A DNA stretch of 64,000 nt from an uncultured Sutterella sp. Lineage in GTDB: Bacteria; Pseudomonadota; Gammaproteobacteria; Burkholderiales; Burkholderiaceae_F. Position 1 is the first letter of the stretch, and every line of letters starts with the position of its first letter. The position numbers and the translations under genes were made by a program. The notes beneath the pieces are model-generated. The model searched no databases, had not been told where the DNA came from, and saw only the letters and a program-made list of their open reading frames with translations. Shown one piece after another: positions 50,302 through 59,532 of this stretch. The DNA lies in assembly GCA_900754475.1 (NCBI GenBank), contig CAAECY010000049.1:65293-129292 (forward strand). The letters run 5' to 3'.

Positions 50302-51171
50302 ATGCAGGTGCTCCTGAAGCTCGTCGCCCGCCTGCCGTTGCGCGTGTTGCAAACGTTGGGGGCCGGCATCGGCGAACTTACCTTCTGGTGCTCGCCGGGG
50401 TATCGGAGGCGTACGCGCGAGAACCTCCGACACGCCGGGTACGACGACCCGGCGCTTTTTTCCAAAGTCGGACGCAATGCGGGTCGCCAGGCGATGGAAA
50501 GCCTCTGGGTTTGGTATCGGCCCGCGGCCGACGTCGTCAAGCGCGTCGAAGCGACCGAAGAGGCCGAAGCGCTCATCGGCCGCGCCATGCGCGGGGATCG
50601 TCCCGTCGTTTTCATGACGCCGCACGTCGGCTGCTTCGAGGTGCTTCCCGTCTGGCTCGCGCATCGGTTTTTCGCGGAAACGAAGCGCAACATCACGATT
50701 CTCTACCGACCGCCGAAAAAAGAGGTGCTTCGCCGCATCGTGGGGGAAGCCCGGCAGGCGCCCGGCATCGAGGCCGTGCCCACGAACCTTGCGGGCGTCA
50801 AGCGTGTCATCCGCAATCTGCGGCTTGGCCACACGTTCGGCGCTTTGCCCGATCAGGTTCCGTCGCAGGGCGAAGGGGTGTGGGTCGACTTTTTCGGTCG
50901 TCCCGCCTACACGATGACGCTGCCCGTCAAAGTGGCCCGACAGTTCGACGCCGTGCGCATTTTCGCCTGGGGCGTGCGCACGGGCGACGGCTGGCGCCTC
51001 GAAGCCGAGGAGTGGACCGAACCCCTGAGCGGCGACCCCCGCGAGGACGCCCGCCTCATGAACCGTCGGATCGAGGAGATCGTCCGACGCCTTCCCGAGC
51101 AATACGCCTGGAGCTACAACCGCTACAAGGTGCCCCGCGGCGCCCTGCCGCCTCCGGGCGACGCGCGGTGA
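50302..51171 (+). CDS. Lipid A biosynthesis acyltransferase, first of two (LpxL-like)
   Basis: A 289-residue membrane-associated acyltransferase of the LpxL/HtrB family that adds a secondary acyl chain to Kdo2-lipid IVA. The HxxxxE/D active motif is in MTPHVGCFEVLP; GALPDQVPSQGEGVWVDFFGRPAYT and YAWSYNRYK are typical of the family. It stands first in a run lpxL-lpxL-dapF. The stop is 20 bp from the next start. Which acyl position it fills cannot be assigned. Confidence 0.88.
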   Translation: MQVLLKLVARLPLRVLQTLGAGIGELTFWCSPGYRRRTRENLRHAGYDDPALFSKVGRNAGRQAMESLWVWYRPAADVVKRVEATEEAEALIGRAMRGDRPVVFMTPHVGCFEVLPVWLAHRFFAETKRNITILYRPPKKEVLRRIVGEARQAPGIEAVPTNLAGVKRVIRNLRLGHTFGALPDQVPSQGEGVWVDFFGRPAYTMTLPVKVARQFDAVRIFAWGVRTGDGWRLEAEEWTEPLSGDPREDARLMNRRIEEIVRRLPEQYAWSYNRYKVPRGALPPPGDAR

Positions 51172-51191
51172 CGCGCGGCAAGGAATATCAC

Positions 51192-52070
51192 ATGAACAAT
51201 GCTTTCGCCCGTTTGTGGGTGGCGCTCATTCGCGCCATGCACGGGCTTTCCATGAAGAATCGGACCCGTCTGGCACGGTTGGCCGCACGGATTCTTTGGT
51301 ACGCCGTTCCCAAGCGTCGTCACGTGACGCTTACGAACCTGCGGCTTTGCTTTCCGGAGCTGAGCGAAAAAGAACGCGTCGAACTCGCCGAACGCATTTA
51401 CGTGCGTCTCGGCCGTGCGGCGATCGACCACGGCACGCTCTGGGTCGGGAGTCGCGAGGAAGTGCGGGAATTCGTGAAGTTCGAAGGGCTCGAGCATTTG
51501 CTCGACGAGAAGAACCGTCCCGTGATCGTGGTCGCTCCGCACTTTGCGGGGCTCGACGCGGCGGGGATCGCGCTCAACACGTACGTGCGCGGCGTGTCGC
51601 TCTATCAGCCGCAGAGCAATCCCGTCTGGGACAAGGCCATGCTCGAGGGGCGCAAGCGCTTCTCGGACCCGGTGCTCGTCGCAAAGAGCAATTCGAGCGA
51701 CCTGCGTCCCGTGCTTCGGGCGATGAAGGAGGGGCTTCCCTTCTATTACCTTCCCGACATGGACCACGGGCGCCGCAATTCGATTTTCGTTCCGTTTTTC
51801 GGGGTCGAAGCGGCGACCCTGCCGATGGTGTCCCGCCTGGCGCGCCTGACGCGCGCCAAGGTCCTCTGGTGCATCGCTACGATGACCGAGACGGGCTACG
51901 CCGTGACGATTTCGCCGCCCCTGGAAAATTTCCCGACCGACGACCCCGAAGCGGACACGCTGCGCATCAACCGCGAACTCGAAGCGTGGGTGAGAAAGCA
52001 GCCCGATCAGTACCTGTGGGTGCACCGCCGCTTCAAGACGCGCCCCGAGGGCGAGGCGTCGGTGTACTGA
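51192..52070 (+). CDS. Lipid A biosynthesis acyltransferase, second of two (LpxL-like)
   Basis: A 292-residue paralogue of the preceding gene. The active motif is VAPHFAGLDAAG (HxxxxD), with GLPFYYLPDMDHGRRNSIFVPFFG and QYLWVHRRFKTRP. The ATG at 51192 has AAGGA seven bases upstream. Two tandem acyltransferases before dapF suggest a hexa-acylating pathway with two late acylations. dapF follows 22 bp later. Confidence 0.9.
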   Translation: MNNAFARLWVALIRAMHGLSMKNRTRLARLAARILWYAVPKRRHVTLTNLRLCFPELSEKERVELAERIYVRLGRAAIDHGTLWVGSREEVREFVKFEGLEHLLDEKNRPVIVVAPHFAGLDAAGIALNTYVRGVSLYQPQSNPVWDKAMLEGRKRFSDPVLVAKSNSSDLRPVLRAMKEGLPFYYLPDMDHGRRNSIFVPFFGVEAATLPMVSRLARLTRAKVLWCIATMTETGYAVTISPPLENFPTDDPEADTLRINRELEAWVRKQPDQYLWVHRRFKTRPEGEASVY

Positions 52071-52092
52071 ACGCTCGTTGGGAGGAAAGCAC

Positions 52093-52941
52093 GTGAAGTT
52101 TTGGAAAATGCACGGAGCGGGGAACGACTTCGTCGTCGTGCTTTCGCTCGAAGGCCCCTGCGGCTTGGATGCGGACGACATCCGCTTTCTCGCGGACCGG
52201 CGTCTCGGCGTCGGGTGCGATCAGGTGCTTCTTGCGGAACCCCCGCGCGCGGGAGGCGACTGCGTCTATCGCATCTTCAATCCCGACGGGGGCGAGGTCG
52301 AGCACTGCGGCAACGGATCGCGCTGCCTCGGAAAGCTCCTCCTCGATCTCGGTCTCACCGAGGAGGCGGACACGGCCCGTCTCGAAGCCCGAAAGGGCAC
52401 GGTCGAGGTGCAAAAAACGGCGCTCGGGCTTCGGGCCGCCGTCGGGAAGCCCGACTTTCGTCCCGAAGCGCTTCCCTTCGTGCCCGAGGGCGAAGCGGTC
52501 GAACGCCGTGCGGGGGCCGAAGTTCATCGGCTGGCGCTTCCCACGGAGAGCGTCGACTTCATCCCCGTATCCGTCGGGAATCCCCATGCCGTGATCTTTT
52601 GCGACGCGGTGCGGGGTGCGCCCGTAACGACGCTCGGGCCGCGAATCGAGACGCACGCCGCCTTTCCGCAGGGCGTCAACGTCGAATTCGTCGAGATCGT
52701 CGACCGCGCGCACGTACGCTTTCGCGTTTGGGAGCGCGGTGCGGGCGAGACGCCCGCCTGCGGCACGGGGGCGGCCGCTTCCGTGGCGGCCGGCATCCGG
52801 TCGGGGCTTCTCGACCGGCGGGTCGACGTCGAAACGCCCGGCGGGCTTCTTCGCGTCGAGTGGCCGAGCGACGATGCGTCGCTTCTTCTCACGGGTCCGG
52901 CCGAGCTCGTTTTCGAGGGCAACCTCGACATGACCGCGTGA
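52093..52941 (+). CDS. dapF: Diaminopimelate epimerase
   Basis: A 282-residue cofactor-independent epimerase (LL- to meso-diaminopimelate, for lysine and peptidoglycan). The two catalytic cysteines are in GGEVEHCGNGSRC and ETPACGTGAAASVAAG. The start is a GTG at 52093 (VKFWKMHGAGNDFVVV) preceded by GGAGGA; the in-frame TTG at 52078 would sit before the ribosome site and is rejected. The gene is the last of the lpxL-lpxL-dapF run. Confidence 0.95.
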   Translation: MKFWKMHGAGNDFVVVLSLEGPCGLDADDIRFLADRRLGVGCDQVLLAEPPRAGGDCVYRIFNPDGGEVEHCGNGSRCLGKLLLDLGLTEEADTARLEARKGTVEVQKTALGLRAAVGKPDFRPEALPFVPEGEAVERRAGAEVHRLALPTESVDFIPVSVGNPHAVIFCDAVRGAPVTTLGPRIETHAAFPQGVNVEFVEIVDRAHVRFRVWERGAGETPACGTGAAASVAAGIRSGLLDRRVDVETPGGLLRVEWPSDDASLLLTGPAELVFEGNLDMTA

Positions 52942-53051
52942 GCGGTCGGTTTTCCGGTTTCGCTTCGTCCCTGTAGTAGGATGGAGCATCGATTTTTTCG
53001 GGGCGCCCGCGCGACTTTCCGCACGCGGCACCCCCATTGGAACACACGAAC

Positions 53052-54260
53052 ATGATTGATCTCATTCTGAAGAAGGGGAAGGAAAAATCCCTCCTTCGTC
53101 GTCACCCCTGGGTCTACGACACGGCCGTGATGCGCCTCACCGGGCGGCCCGAATCGGGCGAAACGGTGTGCGTGCGCGGGCACGACGGACGCTTTCTTGC
53201 GTGGGCGGCCTTTTCGCCCGCTTCGACCCTGCGCGCCCGCTGCTGGTCCTTCCGCGAAGAGGATGTGATCGACGCGGCCTGGTTCGAGCAGCGCATTCGC
53301 GACGCCGTCGAAGCCCGCGAACCGCTTCGTGCCCGAGCGAGCGCCCTGCGCCTCGTCTTCGGCGAAGCCGACGGCCTGCCCGGTCTCATCGTGGACCGGT
53401 ACGGCGACTTCCTCGTCACGCAGTTCCAGTCGGCGGGCGTCGAACGCCACCGCGAACTCCTGGCGGACCTTCTGATGAAGGTGACGGGCGCGCGCGGCGT
53501 GTTCGACCGCTCGGACGCCGCCACGCGTCGTCGCGAAGGGCTTGAAGTGCGCATGGAAAATCTCCGCGGCGAAGAGCCCCCGGCCGTGATCGAAGTCGAA
53601 GAAGACGGCGTTCGCTACGGCGTCGACGTTCGCATCGGGCACAAGACGGGCTTTTACGTCGACCAGCGCGAAAGCCGCCTGACGGCGCAGCGGGTTGCGG
53701 AAGAATTCCGCCGCACGCACGGGCGCGGTCTTCGCGCGCTCAACTGCTTCTGCTACACGGGCGGCTTCTCGCTCGCGCTTTTGAAGGGCGGTGCGGACGA
53801 AGTCGTCTCCGTCGACTCCTCGCAGGACGCGCTCGACATGGCCGCCGAAAACGTGAAGCGCAACGGGTTCGACGAAGCGAAGGCGAAGTTCGTCTGTGCC
53901 GACGTCTTCGCGTTCCTGCGCGAGCTGCGCGACAAGGGCGAAACGTTCGACCTCGTGATCCTCGACCCGCCGAAGTTCGCCTCGAGTCACTATCATGTCG
54001 ACCGTGCCGCCCGCGCCTACAAGGACATCAATCTGAACGGTCTGCGCCTGCTCGCTCCCGGAGGCCGGCTCTTCACGTTCTCGTGTTCGGGTGCCATCGA
54101 CGTCGATCTTTTCCAGAAGATCGTGGCGGGCGCCGTGTTCGACGCCGGCGTCAACGCCTGGGCGGTCGGGCGCTTCGGCGGCGGGGCGGATCATCCGCTC
54201 CTCATGACGTATCCGGAAGGGGAATATCTGAAGGGGCTCGACCTCTTGGTCCGTCCCTGA
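53052..54260 (+). CDS. rlmI: 23S rRNA m5C methyltransferase of the RlmI family
   Basis: A 402-residue enzyme with an N-terminal PUA domain (about residues 1-80) and a C-terminal SAM domain. Features: IDLILKKGKEKSLLRRHPWVYDT, GLPGLIVDRYGDFLVTQ, KTGFYVDQRESRL and LNCFCYTGGFSLALLKGG, with the presumed catalytic Cys near FSCSGAIDVDLFQ and LDPPKFAS. The family methylates C1962 of 23S rRNA. ATG at 53052 (MIDLIL) is chosen; an upstream TTG is in frame but lacks a site. The CobW gene follows 20 bp later. Confidence 0.88.
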   Translation: MIDLILKKGKEKSLLRRHPWVYDTAVMRLTGRPESGETVCVRGHDGRFLAWAAFSPASTLRARCWSFREEDVIDAAWFEQRIRDAVEAREPLRARASALRLVFGEADGLPGLIVDRYGDFLVTQFQSAGVERHRELLADLLMKVTGARGVFDRSDAATRRREGLEVRMENLRGEEPPAVIEVEEDGVRYGVDVRIGHKTGFYVDQRESRLTAQRVAEEFRRTHGRGLRALNCFCYTGGFSLALLKGGADEVVSVDSSQDALDMAAENVKRNGFDEAKAKFVCADVFAFLRELRDKGETFDLVILDPPKFASSHYHVDRAARAYKDINLNGLRLLAPGGRLFTFSCSGAIDVDLFQKIVAGAVFDAGVNAWAVGRFGGGADHPLLMTYPEGEYLKGLDLLVRP

Positions 54261-54280
54261 TTCGAACGGAGGCATCGACG

Positions 54281-55273
54281 ATGCAGGTTGAAGAAATGCA
54301 GGAACCGGACATTCCGGTCACGATTCTCACGGGCTTTCTCGGGGCGGGCAAGACGACGCTCCTCAATCGCATTCTGACGGAAGATCACAAGCACCGAATT
54401 GCGATCATCGAAAACGAATTCGGGCCCGAGAACATCGACAACGAGCTGATCGTTCAGTCGGACAAGGAGCAGATCGTCTCGATGAACAACGGGTGCGTGT
54501 GCTGCACGATCCGCGGCGACCTCTCGCGCGTGCTCACCGATCTTCGCCACAAGCGGGATCGCGGTGAAATCGCGTTCGACTACGTCGTCATCGAAACGAC
54601 CGGCGTGGCGAACCCCGGTCCCGTCGCGCAGACCTTCTTCATGGACGACGCGGTGGCGCCCTATTTCCGTCTCGACGGCGTGGTGACGGTCGTCGACGCG
54701 AAGCACGGTTCGGCCACGCTCGACGCGGAAGCGCCCGCGCGCGATCAGGTCGGGTTCGCCGACCGGATTCTTCTCTCCAAGTGCGACCTCGTGACGGAAG
54801 AAGAAGCGAGCGCGCTCGAAGCGCGTCTGCGTCAGATGAACGCCCGCGCGCCGATCCGCCGCGTCGACATGGGGAAGTGCCCCGTCGAAGAAGTGCTCGA
54901 CATTTCGGGCTTCAACATGAACGACGTGCTCGACGTCGATCCGACCTTCTTCAACGAAGGCCATCACCACCATCACGACGACGACATCCACAGCTTCGTC
55001 TTCGACACGGACCGCGCGTTCGATCCGATGAAGCTCGAGCGCTATTTCATGTCGCTCACGAGCGTCTACGGCGAGGATCTGCTCCGCTACAAGGGCGTTC
55101 TCAACCTTCAGGGCTCGCCCAACCGCGTGGTCGTTCAGGGCGTGCACATGCTCGCCGTCTCCGACGTGCTCGGCCCCTGGGGCGATCGCAAGCCGACCTC
55201 CCGTCTCGTCTTCATCGGGCGCAATCTCCCCGAAGAAGCGATTCGCCGCGGCCTGCAAACCTGCCTCGTCTGA
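54281..55273 (+). CDS. CobW/COG0523 family GTPase (metal chaperone)
   Basis: A 330-residue G3E GTPase. P-loop GFLGAGKTTLLNR, the metal-binding GCVCCTIRGDL (CxCC), and the SKCDL base motif are present. A His-rich loop GHHHHHDDD follows at about residue 228. C-terminal CobW_C domain with GVLNLQGSPNRVVVQGVH. Family members insert Zn, Co or similar metals; a zinc role is likely for the His/Cys pattern and for its next neighbour dksA. A ribosome site (GGAGG) lies 8 bp before the ATG. It ends at a stem-loop. Confidence 0.9.
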   Translation: MQVEEMQEPDIPVTILTGFLGAGKTTLLNRILTEDHKHRIAIIENEFGPENIDNELIVQSDKEQIVSMNNGCVCCTIRGDLSRVLTDLRHKRDRGEIAFDYVVIETTGVANPGPVAQTFFMDDAVAPYFRLDGVVTVVDAKHGSATLDAEAPARDQVGFADRILLSKCDLVTEEEASALEARLRQMNARAPIRRVDMGKCPVEEVLDISGFNMNDVLDVDPTFFNEGHHHHHDDDIHSFVFDTDRAFDPMKLERYFMSLTSVYGEDLLRYKGVLNLQGSPNRVVVQGVHMLAVSDVLGPWGDRKPTSRLVFIGRNLPEEAIRRGLQTCLV

Positions 55274-55280
55274 GTGCGAT

Positions 55281-55313
55281 TCGTCGGGGCGGACGAGCGG
55301 TCGGCCCCGACGA
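55281..55313 (+). terminator. Stem-loop after the CobW gene
   Basis: Perfect 10-bp stem TCGTCGGGGC/GCCCCGACGA with a 13-nt loop, followed by AAGCTTTTG. Probable terminator, so dksA would have its own promoter. Confidence 0.65.
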
Positions 55314-55518
55314 AAGCTTTTGAAGGATCCTAACAAAACGACAAGAAAAATCCCTTCGCTCTATGGAACGCGGGGACGATTTCCTGTATAAAGCCTGTTT
55401 GATTTTTTTCAAAAGCTTTGCGCCCTTCGAGGGCCGCAGGGCACGATGCGATCGTGCGGATTCCGAGAAATCCGCCGATTGACTTTCAACCTTCACGAAT
55501 TTTCGGCTAGGAACAGAA

Positions 55519-55938
55519 ATGGGCGGGAAGAAACTACTTACGGCGGAAGAAATCCTCCAGATGTCCGACGACGACTACATGGACGAGCGTCAACTCGCTT
55601 TCTTCCGTCAGCGGCTCCTCGACATGGAGGCCGAACTTCGGGCCAATGCGGGTCAGACGACGGTGAACCTTCGTGAAACGAACGTGGTTCCCGATCCCGC
55701 GGACCGCGCCACGATCGAAGAAGAGCACGCGCTCGAGCTGCGCACGCGCGATCGCGAACGCAAGCTTCTGAAGAAGGTTCAGGCGGCTCTCCAGCGCATC
55801 GAGAACGGCGACTACGGCTACTGCGAAGAGACGGGCGACCCGATCGGCGTGGCGCGCCTCATGGCCCGTCCGACCGCCACCCTGTCGCTTGAAGCGCAGC
55901 AGCGCCGCGAACTCAAGCAGAAGATGTACGGCGACTGA
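55519..55938 (+). CDS. dksA: RNA polymerase-binding factor DksA
   Basis: A 139-residue transcription factor that works with ppGpp. The long coiled-coil includes the tip residues in VVPDPADRATIEEEH (DxxDxA type: conserved Asp-Ala pattern) and the C-terminal region YGYCEETGDPIGVARLMARPTATLSLEAQ. The zinc finger of E. coli DksA has four cysteines; only one is present here (CEET..LSLE), as in many Betaproteobacteria, so zinc binding is unlikely. It has a 245-bp upstream gap with a TATAAA at about 55386-55392 as a possible -10. Confidence 0.94.
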   Translation: MGGKKLLTAEEILQMSDDDYMDERQLAFFRQRLLDMEAELRANAGQTTVNLRETNVVPDPADRATIEEEHALELRTRDRERKLLKKVQAALQRIENGDYGYCEETGDPIGVARLMARPTATLSLEAQQRRELKQKMYGD

Positions 55939-55972
55939 TCCGCTTTCGGGTCCGACCTGCCAGAGACCAATG

Positions 55973-56016
55973 ACGGCACGACCGCATGCTCGCGCGAGCT
56001 TCGGCCGTGCCGTTTT
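55973..56016 (+). terminator. Terminator after dksA
   Basis: Stem ACGGCACG/CGTGCCGT with an inner GC-rich hairpin, followed by TTTT; 34 bp after the stop. Confidence 0.75.
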
Positions 56017-56037
56017 GCTTTTCGGAGACTGTTATTC

Positions 56038-56838
56038 ATGAAAGACGACGCCCTTCTTGAGGACGACCCCGTTCGCTCCGCCCGCCTCGGCCGCGTGAAG
56101 CGCCGCGCGGAGGCCCCCGAACCCTTCCGCCCGAAGCTCTGGCTGCTTGACCTCGACGACACGGTGCTCGGCTCGTCGCGCGGGCTTTTGCACGCGATTC
56201 ACCTCCGGATGAACGCCTTCATCATGGAGCGGCTCGGGCTCCCGGAAGCGCAGGCCGAAGCGCTGCGCACGCAGTACTGGGAAGAGTACGGGTCGACCTT
56301 CCTCGGCATGTGGAAGAACCACGGCGTCGATCCTCGGGAGTTTCTGCCCGCCACGCACGACTTCGATTTCGCCCCCTACGTCTCCTGCGAGGGCGATCCG
56401 AAGCAGGCCCTCCGGAAGCTCCCGGGGCGCAAAGCGGTCTTTACGAACGGGCCGCGCAACTACGCGGACGCAGTCCTCAAGGCGATGGGGATGTCGGACT
56501 TTTTCGACGCCGAAGTGACGAGCACCGAGATGCGGCTTTTCGGCGACTGGCGCCCGAAACCCGATGCGTCGATGTTCGTCGCCGCGTGCGCGCGCTTCGG
56601 CGTCTCGCCCCGCGAGACGGTGTTCGTCGACGACAGTCCCATGAATCTCAAAGCGGCCGCCCGCGCGGGGCTTACGACCGTGTGGTGCACGGGCTATCGA
56701 CGGGCGGCCGGAAAGCTCCCGTGGCGAAAAGCCTATCCGTACGTCGATCACGTCGTCGGGCACGTGCGCGAGCTGCCGAAGCTTTTCGGGACGCGGAACG
56801 CGTCGCAGGGGCGCCGTGAGCGCCGCGAACTCGTGTAA
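56038..56838 (+). CDS. HAD-family hydrolase, pyrimidine 5'-nucleotidase type
   Basis: A 266-residue phosphatase with HAD motifs: I LWLLDLDDTVLG, II VFTNGPRNYAD, III WRPKPDASM, IV VFVDDSPMNLKAA. The cap and motif III pattern resemble the Sdt1/PynA-type pyrimidine 5'-nucleotidases. The N-terminal ~30 residues are Arg/Glu rich and outside the domain. It precedes sppA by 11 bp and may be co-transcribed. The substrate is not certain. Confidence 0.8.
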   Translation: MKDDALLEDDPVRSARLGRVKRRAEAPEPFRPKLWLLDLDDTVLGSSRGLLHAIHLRMNAFIMERLGLPEAQAEALRTQYWEEYGSTFLGMWKNHGVDPREFLPATHDFDFAPYVSCEGDPKQALRKLPGRKAVFTNGPRNYADAVLKAMGMSDFFDAEVTSTEMRLFGDWRPKPDASMFVAACARFGVSPRETVFVDDSPMNLKAAARAGLTTVWCTGYRRAAGKLPWRKAYPYVDHVVGHVRELPKLFGTRNASQGRRERRELV

Positions 56839-56849
56839 GGAGTCGATCC

Positions 56850-58676
56850 ATGCGCCTCTTTTCCCGACTGTGGCAGGGCGTCGACGCGATGCGACGCTTT
56901 TGCGCCAACGCCCTTTTTCTTCTCCTTCTGATTACGCTCGCGGCGTTCGCCTACATGGCAACGCGCCCCGCGGGCGGCATTCCGCCGGGGACGGTGCTCG
57001 TGCTTGCGTTCGAGGGCACGGTCTCGGAGACGGCTCCGACGCCGCCCCGATCGGTGGCGGACGTGCGTCGCATGCTCGACGTCGAGCGAGGCGCGACCCG
57101 TCTTCTCGACGTGACGGAGGCGCTTGCGGCCGCCAAAGACGACGCGTCGATTGCGGGCGTGGTGCTCGACCTTGAAAACCTGTCGGGGATCGGTTTGGCT
57201 TCGGCCCGAGCGATCGGCGAGGCCATTGACGACTACAAGCGCGAAACAGGGCGGCCCGTTCTGGCGTGGGGGAGCGCCTTTACCCAAGGGGCCTACGCCG
57301 TGGCGGCGCATGCCGACGAAGTGTACGTGCACCCCATGGGGACCGTGGAGCTGAAGGGCCTGACGGGGCGAAGCCTCTACTGGGGCGAATTTTTGAAGCG
57401 CCTCTCCGTGGAGGTCGACGTCTATAAGGCGGGCGTCTATAAGAGCGCCCCGGAAGCGTTCCTTTTCGGAGCGCCCTCCGAAGAGGCCCTCGAAGCGCAG
57501 CGCGGGTACCTGGAGCCCGCCTGGAGGCGGCTGACGACCGACATCGAATCGGCCCGCGGCGCCCGCACGGGGGCCGTGAACGCGTGGATCGACCAACTCG
57601 TCTCGGGCGGCGGGAAGGCCCTTTCCGACCCCCTGGGAGCCCTGAAAGACGCGGGGCTCGTCACGGGCGTCATGACTCGCGACGCGTTCGTCGAACACGC
57701 CGCGGCGAAGTTCGGCTCGACCCCCGACGATCTGCAGATCGTCGACTACCGCGACTACCTCGCCGTTTTGCCCGGGCTTCCCGCCGCGGATGCGTATGTG
57801 GCGCTCGTGACGGCCGAAGGGGAAATCTCCAACGAACCCGCCGTCGGCGGCATCGTGGCGGGCGACCTCATCGCGCTGCTCGACGAAGCGGCTTCCGCTC
57901 CCGAAACGAAGGCGATCGTTCTTCGCATCAACACGCCCGGGGGCGACGCGCTTGCCGCCGAAGAGATTCGCGAAAAGATCGAAGCGATCCGCAAGAAGGG
58001 TCTTCCCGTCGTCGTTTCGATGGGGGATGCGGCCGCATCGGGCGGCTACTGGCTGAGCGCCGCGGCCGACGTCGTCGTCGCGGACCCGCTGACGCTCACG
58101 GGCTCGATCGGCGTATTCGCTTTGGCGCCCAATTTCGCTCCGTTGCTGGAGAAGTTCGACGTCGGCGCGGGCGGCTGGTCGACGGGACCCGCGGCGGAGT
58201 TCGGCTCGGTGCTGAGTCCGCGCGACAAGGCCGAGCGCGCGCTCTATCAGGCGGGGGTCGATCGCGTCTATGCGAACTTCCGTTCGATCGTGGCGCGCGG
58301 CCGCAACCTCTCGCCCGAGGCGGTCGAAGCCGCGGCGGGCGGTCGGGTGTGGCTCGGCGAAGACGCGAAGCGCCTGGGTTTGGTCGACGCGCTCGGCACG
58401 CTCGACGACGCCGTGTTGATCGCCGCCGAACGCGCGGGGCTCGGCGAAAATCCCGCCGTCCTTCTCTTCGATCCGATCGAAGAGGGCTGGGGGCGGTGGC
58501 TTGCGCCCGTCCTGAACGGCGTTCTGGGCGATGCGGTGCGCACGCAGGCACCCGCCCTGGAGGCGTTTCAGGCGCTTCGGTACGCCGACGGCCTCTTTTC
58601 CGCCTGGGAGCGCCGGGTGCTCGCTTCGCCCGGTCGGGCGATCGTCTGGACGCCCGAGGCGCGCGTGAGCCTCTGA
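56850..58676 (+). CDS. sppA: Signal peptide peptidase SppA (67-kDa type)
   Basis: A 608-residue inner-membrane serine protease that degrades released signal peptides. An N-terminal membrane segment (FLLLLITLAAFAYMA, about 24-40) is followed by two tandem S49 domains. The catalytic Lys is in VDVYKAGVYKSAPEAF of the first domain and the Ser in GDAAASGGYWLSAAADVVV of the second, as in E. coli SppA. The ribosome site is GTAAGGAG. A terminator follows. Confidence 0.92.
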   Translation: MRLFSRLWQGVDAMRRFCANALFLLLLITLAAFAYMATRPAGGIPPGTVLVLAFEGTVSETAPTPPRSVADVRRMLDVERGATRLLDVTEALAAAKDDASIAGVVLDLENLSGIGLASARAIGEAIDDYKRETGRPVLAWGSAFTQGAYAVAAHADEVYVHPMGTVELKGLTGRSLYWGEFLKRLSVEVDVYKAGVYKSAPEAFLFGAPSEEALEAQRGYLEPAWRRLTTDIESARGARTGAVNAWIDQLVSGGGKALSDPLGALKDAGLVTGVMTRDAFVEHAAAKFGSTPDDLQIVDYRDYLAVLPGLPAADAYVALVTAEGEISNEPAVGGIVAGDLIALLDEAASAPETKAIVLRINTPGGDALAAEEIREKIEAIRKKGLPVVVSMGDAAASGGYWLSAAADVVVADPLTLTGSIGVFALAPNFAPLLEKFDVGAGGWSTGPAAEFGSVLSPRDKAERALYQAGVDRVYANFRSIVARGRNLSPEAVEAAAGGRVWLGEDAKRLGLVDALGTLDDAVLIAAERAGLGENPAVLLFDPIEEGWGRWLAPVLNGVLGDAVRTQAPALEAFQALRYADGLFSAWERRVLASPGRAIVWTPEARVSL

Positions 58677-58700
58677 GTCGGGCCGCGAGCAGCCCGCAAC

Positions 58701-58734
58701 AAAAAAAAGCCGGCCCTTCGGGGCCGGCTTTTTT
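58701..58734. terminator. Bidirectional terminator between sppA and the MoeB-like gene
   Basis: Stem AAGCCGGCCC/GGGCCGGCTT with loop TTCG flanked by an A run and a T run, between convergent genes. Confidence 0.93.
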
Positions 58735-58746
58735 AAGGTCGATCGG

Positions 58747-59508
58747 TCAGTGACCGCCGCACACGGGGCACGAGCAGCGACGACGGCAGCGGACGGTTTC
58801 GAATTCGCCCGCGAGCAGGTCGATCATCAGGAGCTTTCCGACCCAGGGCGAGGGAAGGCCCGCCGCGAGGCGCAGCGCTTCGGCGGCCTGCAGGGTGCCC
58901 ACCAGCCCGGTGAGCGGCGAAAAGACGCCGAGCGCGGAGGCCTTCTGGTCGTTCGCGGCATCGTCCTCGTCGAAGAGGCACCGATAGCAGGGCGACGCTT
59001 CGTCGCGGAAGTCGAACACCGAGAGCTGACCCGAAAAGCGAACGGCGGAGCCGAATACGAGCGGCTTGCGCGCCTTCAGGGCCGCACGGTTCACGCTCTG
59101 ACGCGTGGCGAGGTTGTCCGAGCAGTCGAGCACGATGTCGACCGTATCGAGCACGTCGGCGAGCGTCTTTTCGTCGAGGTAGGTGCCGATCGGCGTCACC
59201 TCGACCGCCGGGTTGTAGCGGGGAAGCACTCGGGCGGCGTTTTCCGCCTTATTGACGCCGAGCGCCTCTTCGCCGTGCAGGAGCTGGCGCGAAAGGTTCG
59301 TGACGGACACCGTATCGGGGTCCGCGACCGTGATGCGACAGCCGCCCGAAGCGGCGAGGTAGGTGAGAGCGGGCGAACCGAGGCCGCCCGCTCCGATGAC
59401 GAGAAAACGGGCGTCGGCGATGCGCTCCATCCCTTCCCGGCCGAGTTCGGCAAGGAGGGTTTGGCGCGACAGGCGCTCGGCAATGGCATCAAAGCGGTGG
59501 GGAGTCAT
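58747..59508 (-). CDS. moeB: ThiF/MoeB-family sulfur-carrier adenylyltransferase
   Basis: A 253-residue E1-like enzyme that adenylates the C-terminus of MoaD or ThiS. Nucleotide site GAGGLGSPALTYLAASG, the NLSRQLLHGEEALGVNKAEN segment and the zinc sites CYRC and CPVCGGH are all present. MoeB versus ThiF cannot be separated by sequence alone here; the neighbourhood (ctpA, secB) is the common moeB one of Burkholderiales. Divergence is absent: ctpA is upstream on the same strand, with 24 bp between. Confidence 0.88.
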   Translation of the reverse strand: MTPHRFDAIAERLSRQTLLAELGREGMERIADARFLVIGAGGLGSPALTYLAASGGCRITVADPDTVSVTNLSRQLLHGEEALGVNKAENAARVLPRYNPAVEVTPIGTYLDEKTLADVLDTVDIVLDCSDNLATRQSVNRAALKARKPLVFGSAVRFSGQLSVFDFRDEASPCYRCLFDEDDAANDQKASALGVFSPLTGLVGTLQAAEALRLAAGLPSPWVGKLLMIDLLAGEFETVRCRRRCSCPVCGGH

Positions 59509-59532
59509 GGCGTAAGGCTCCTCGTTGACGGG

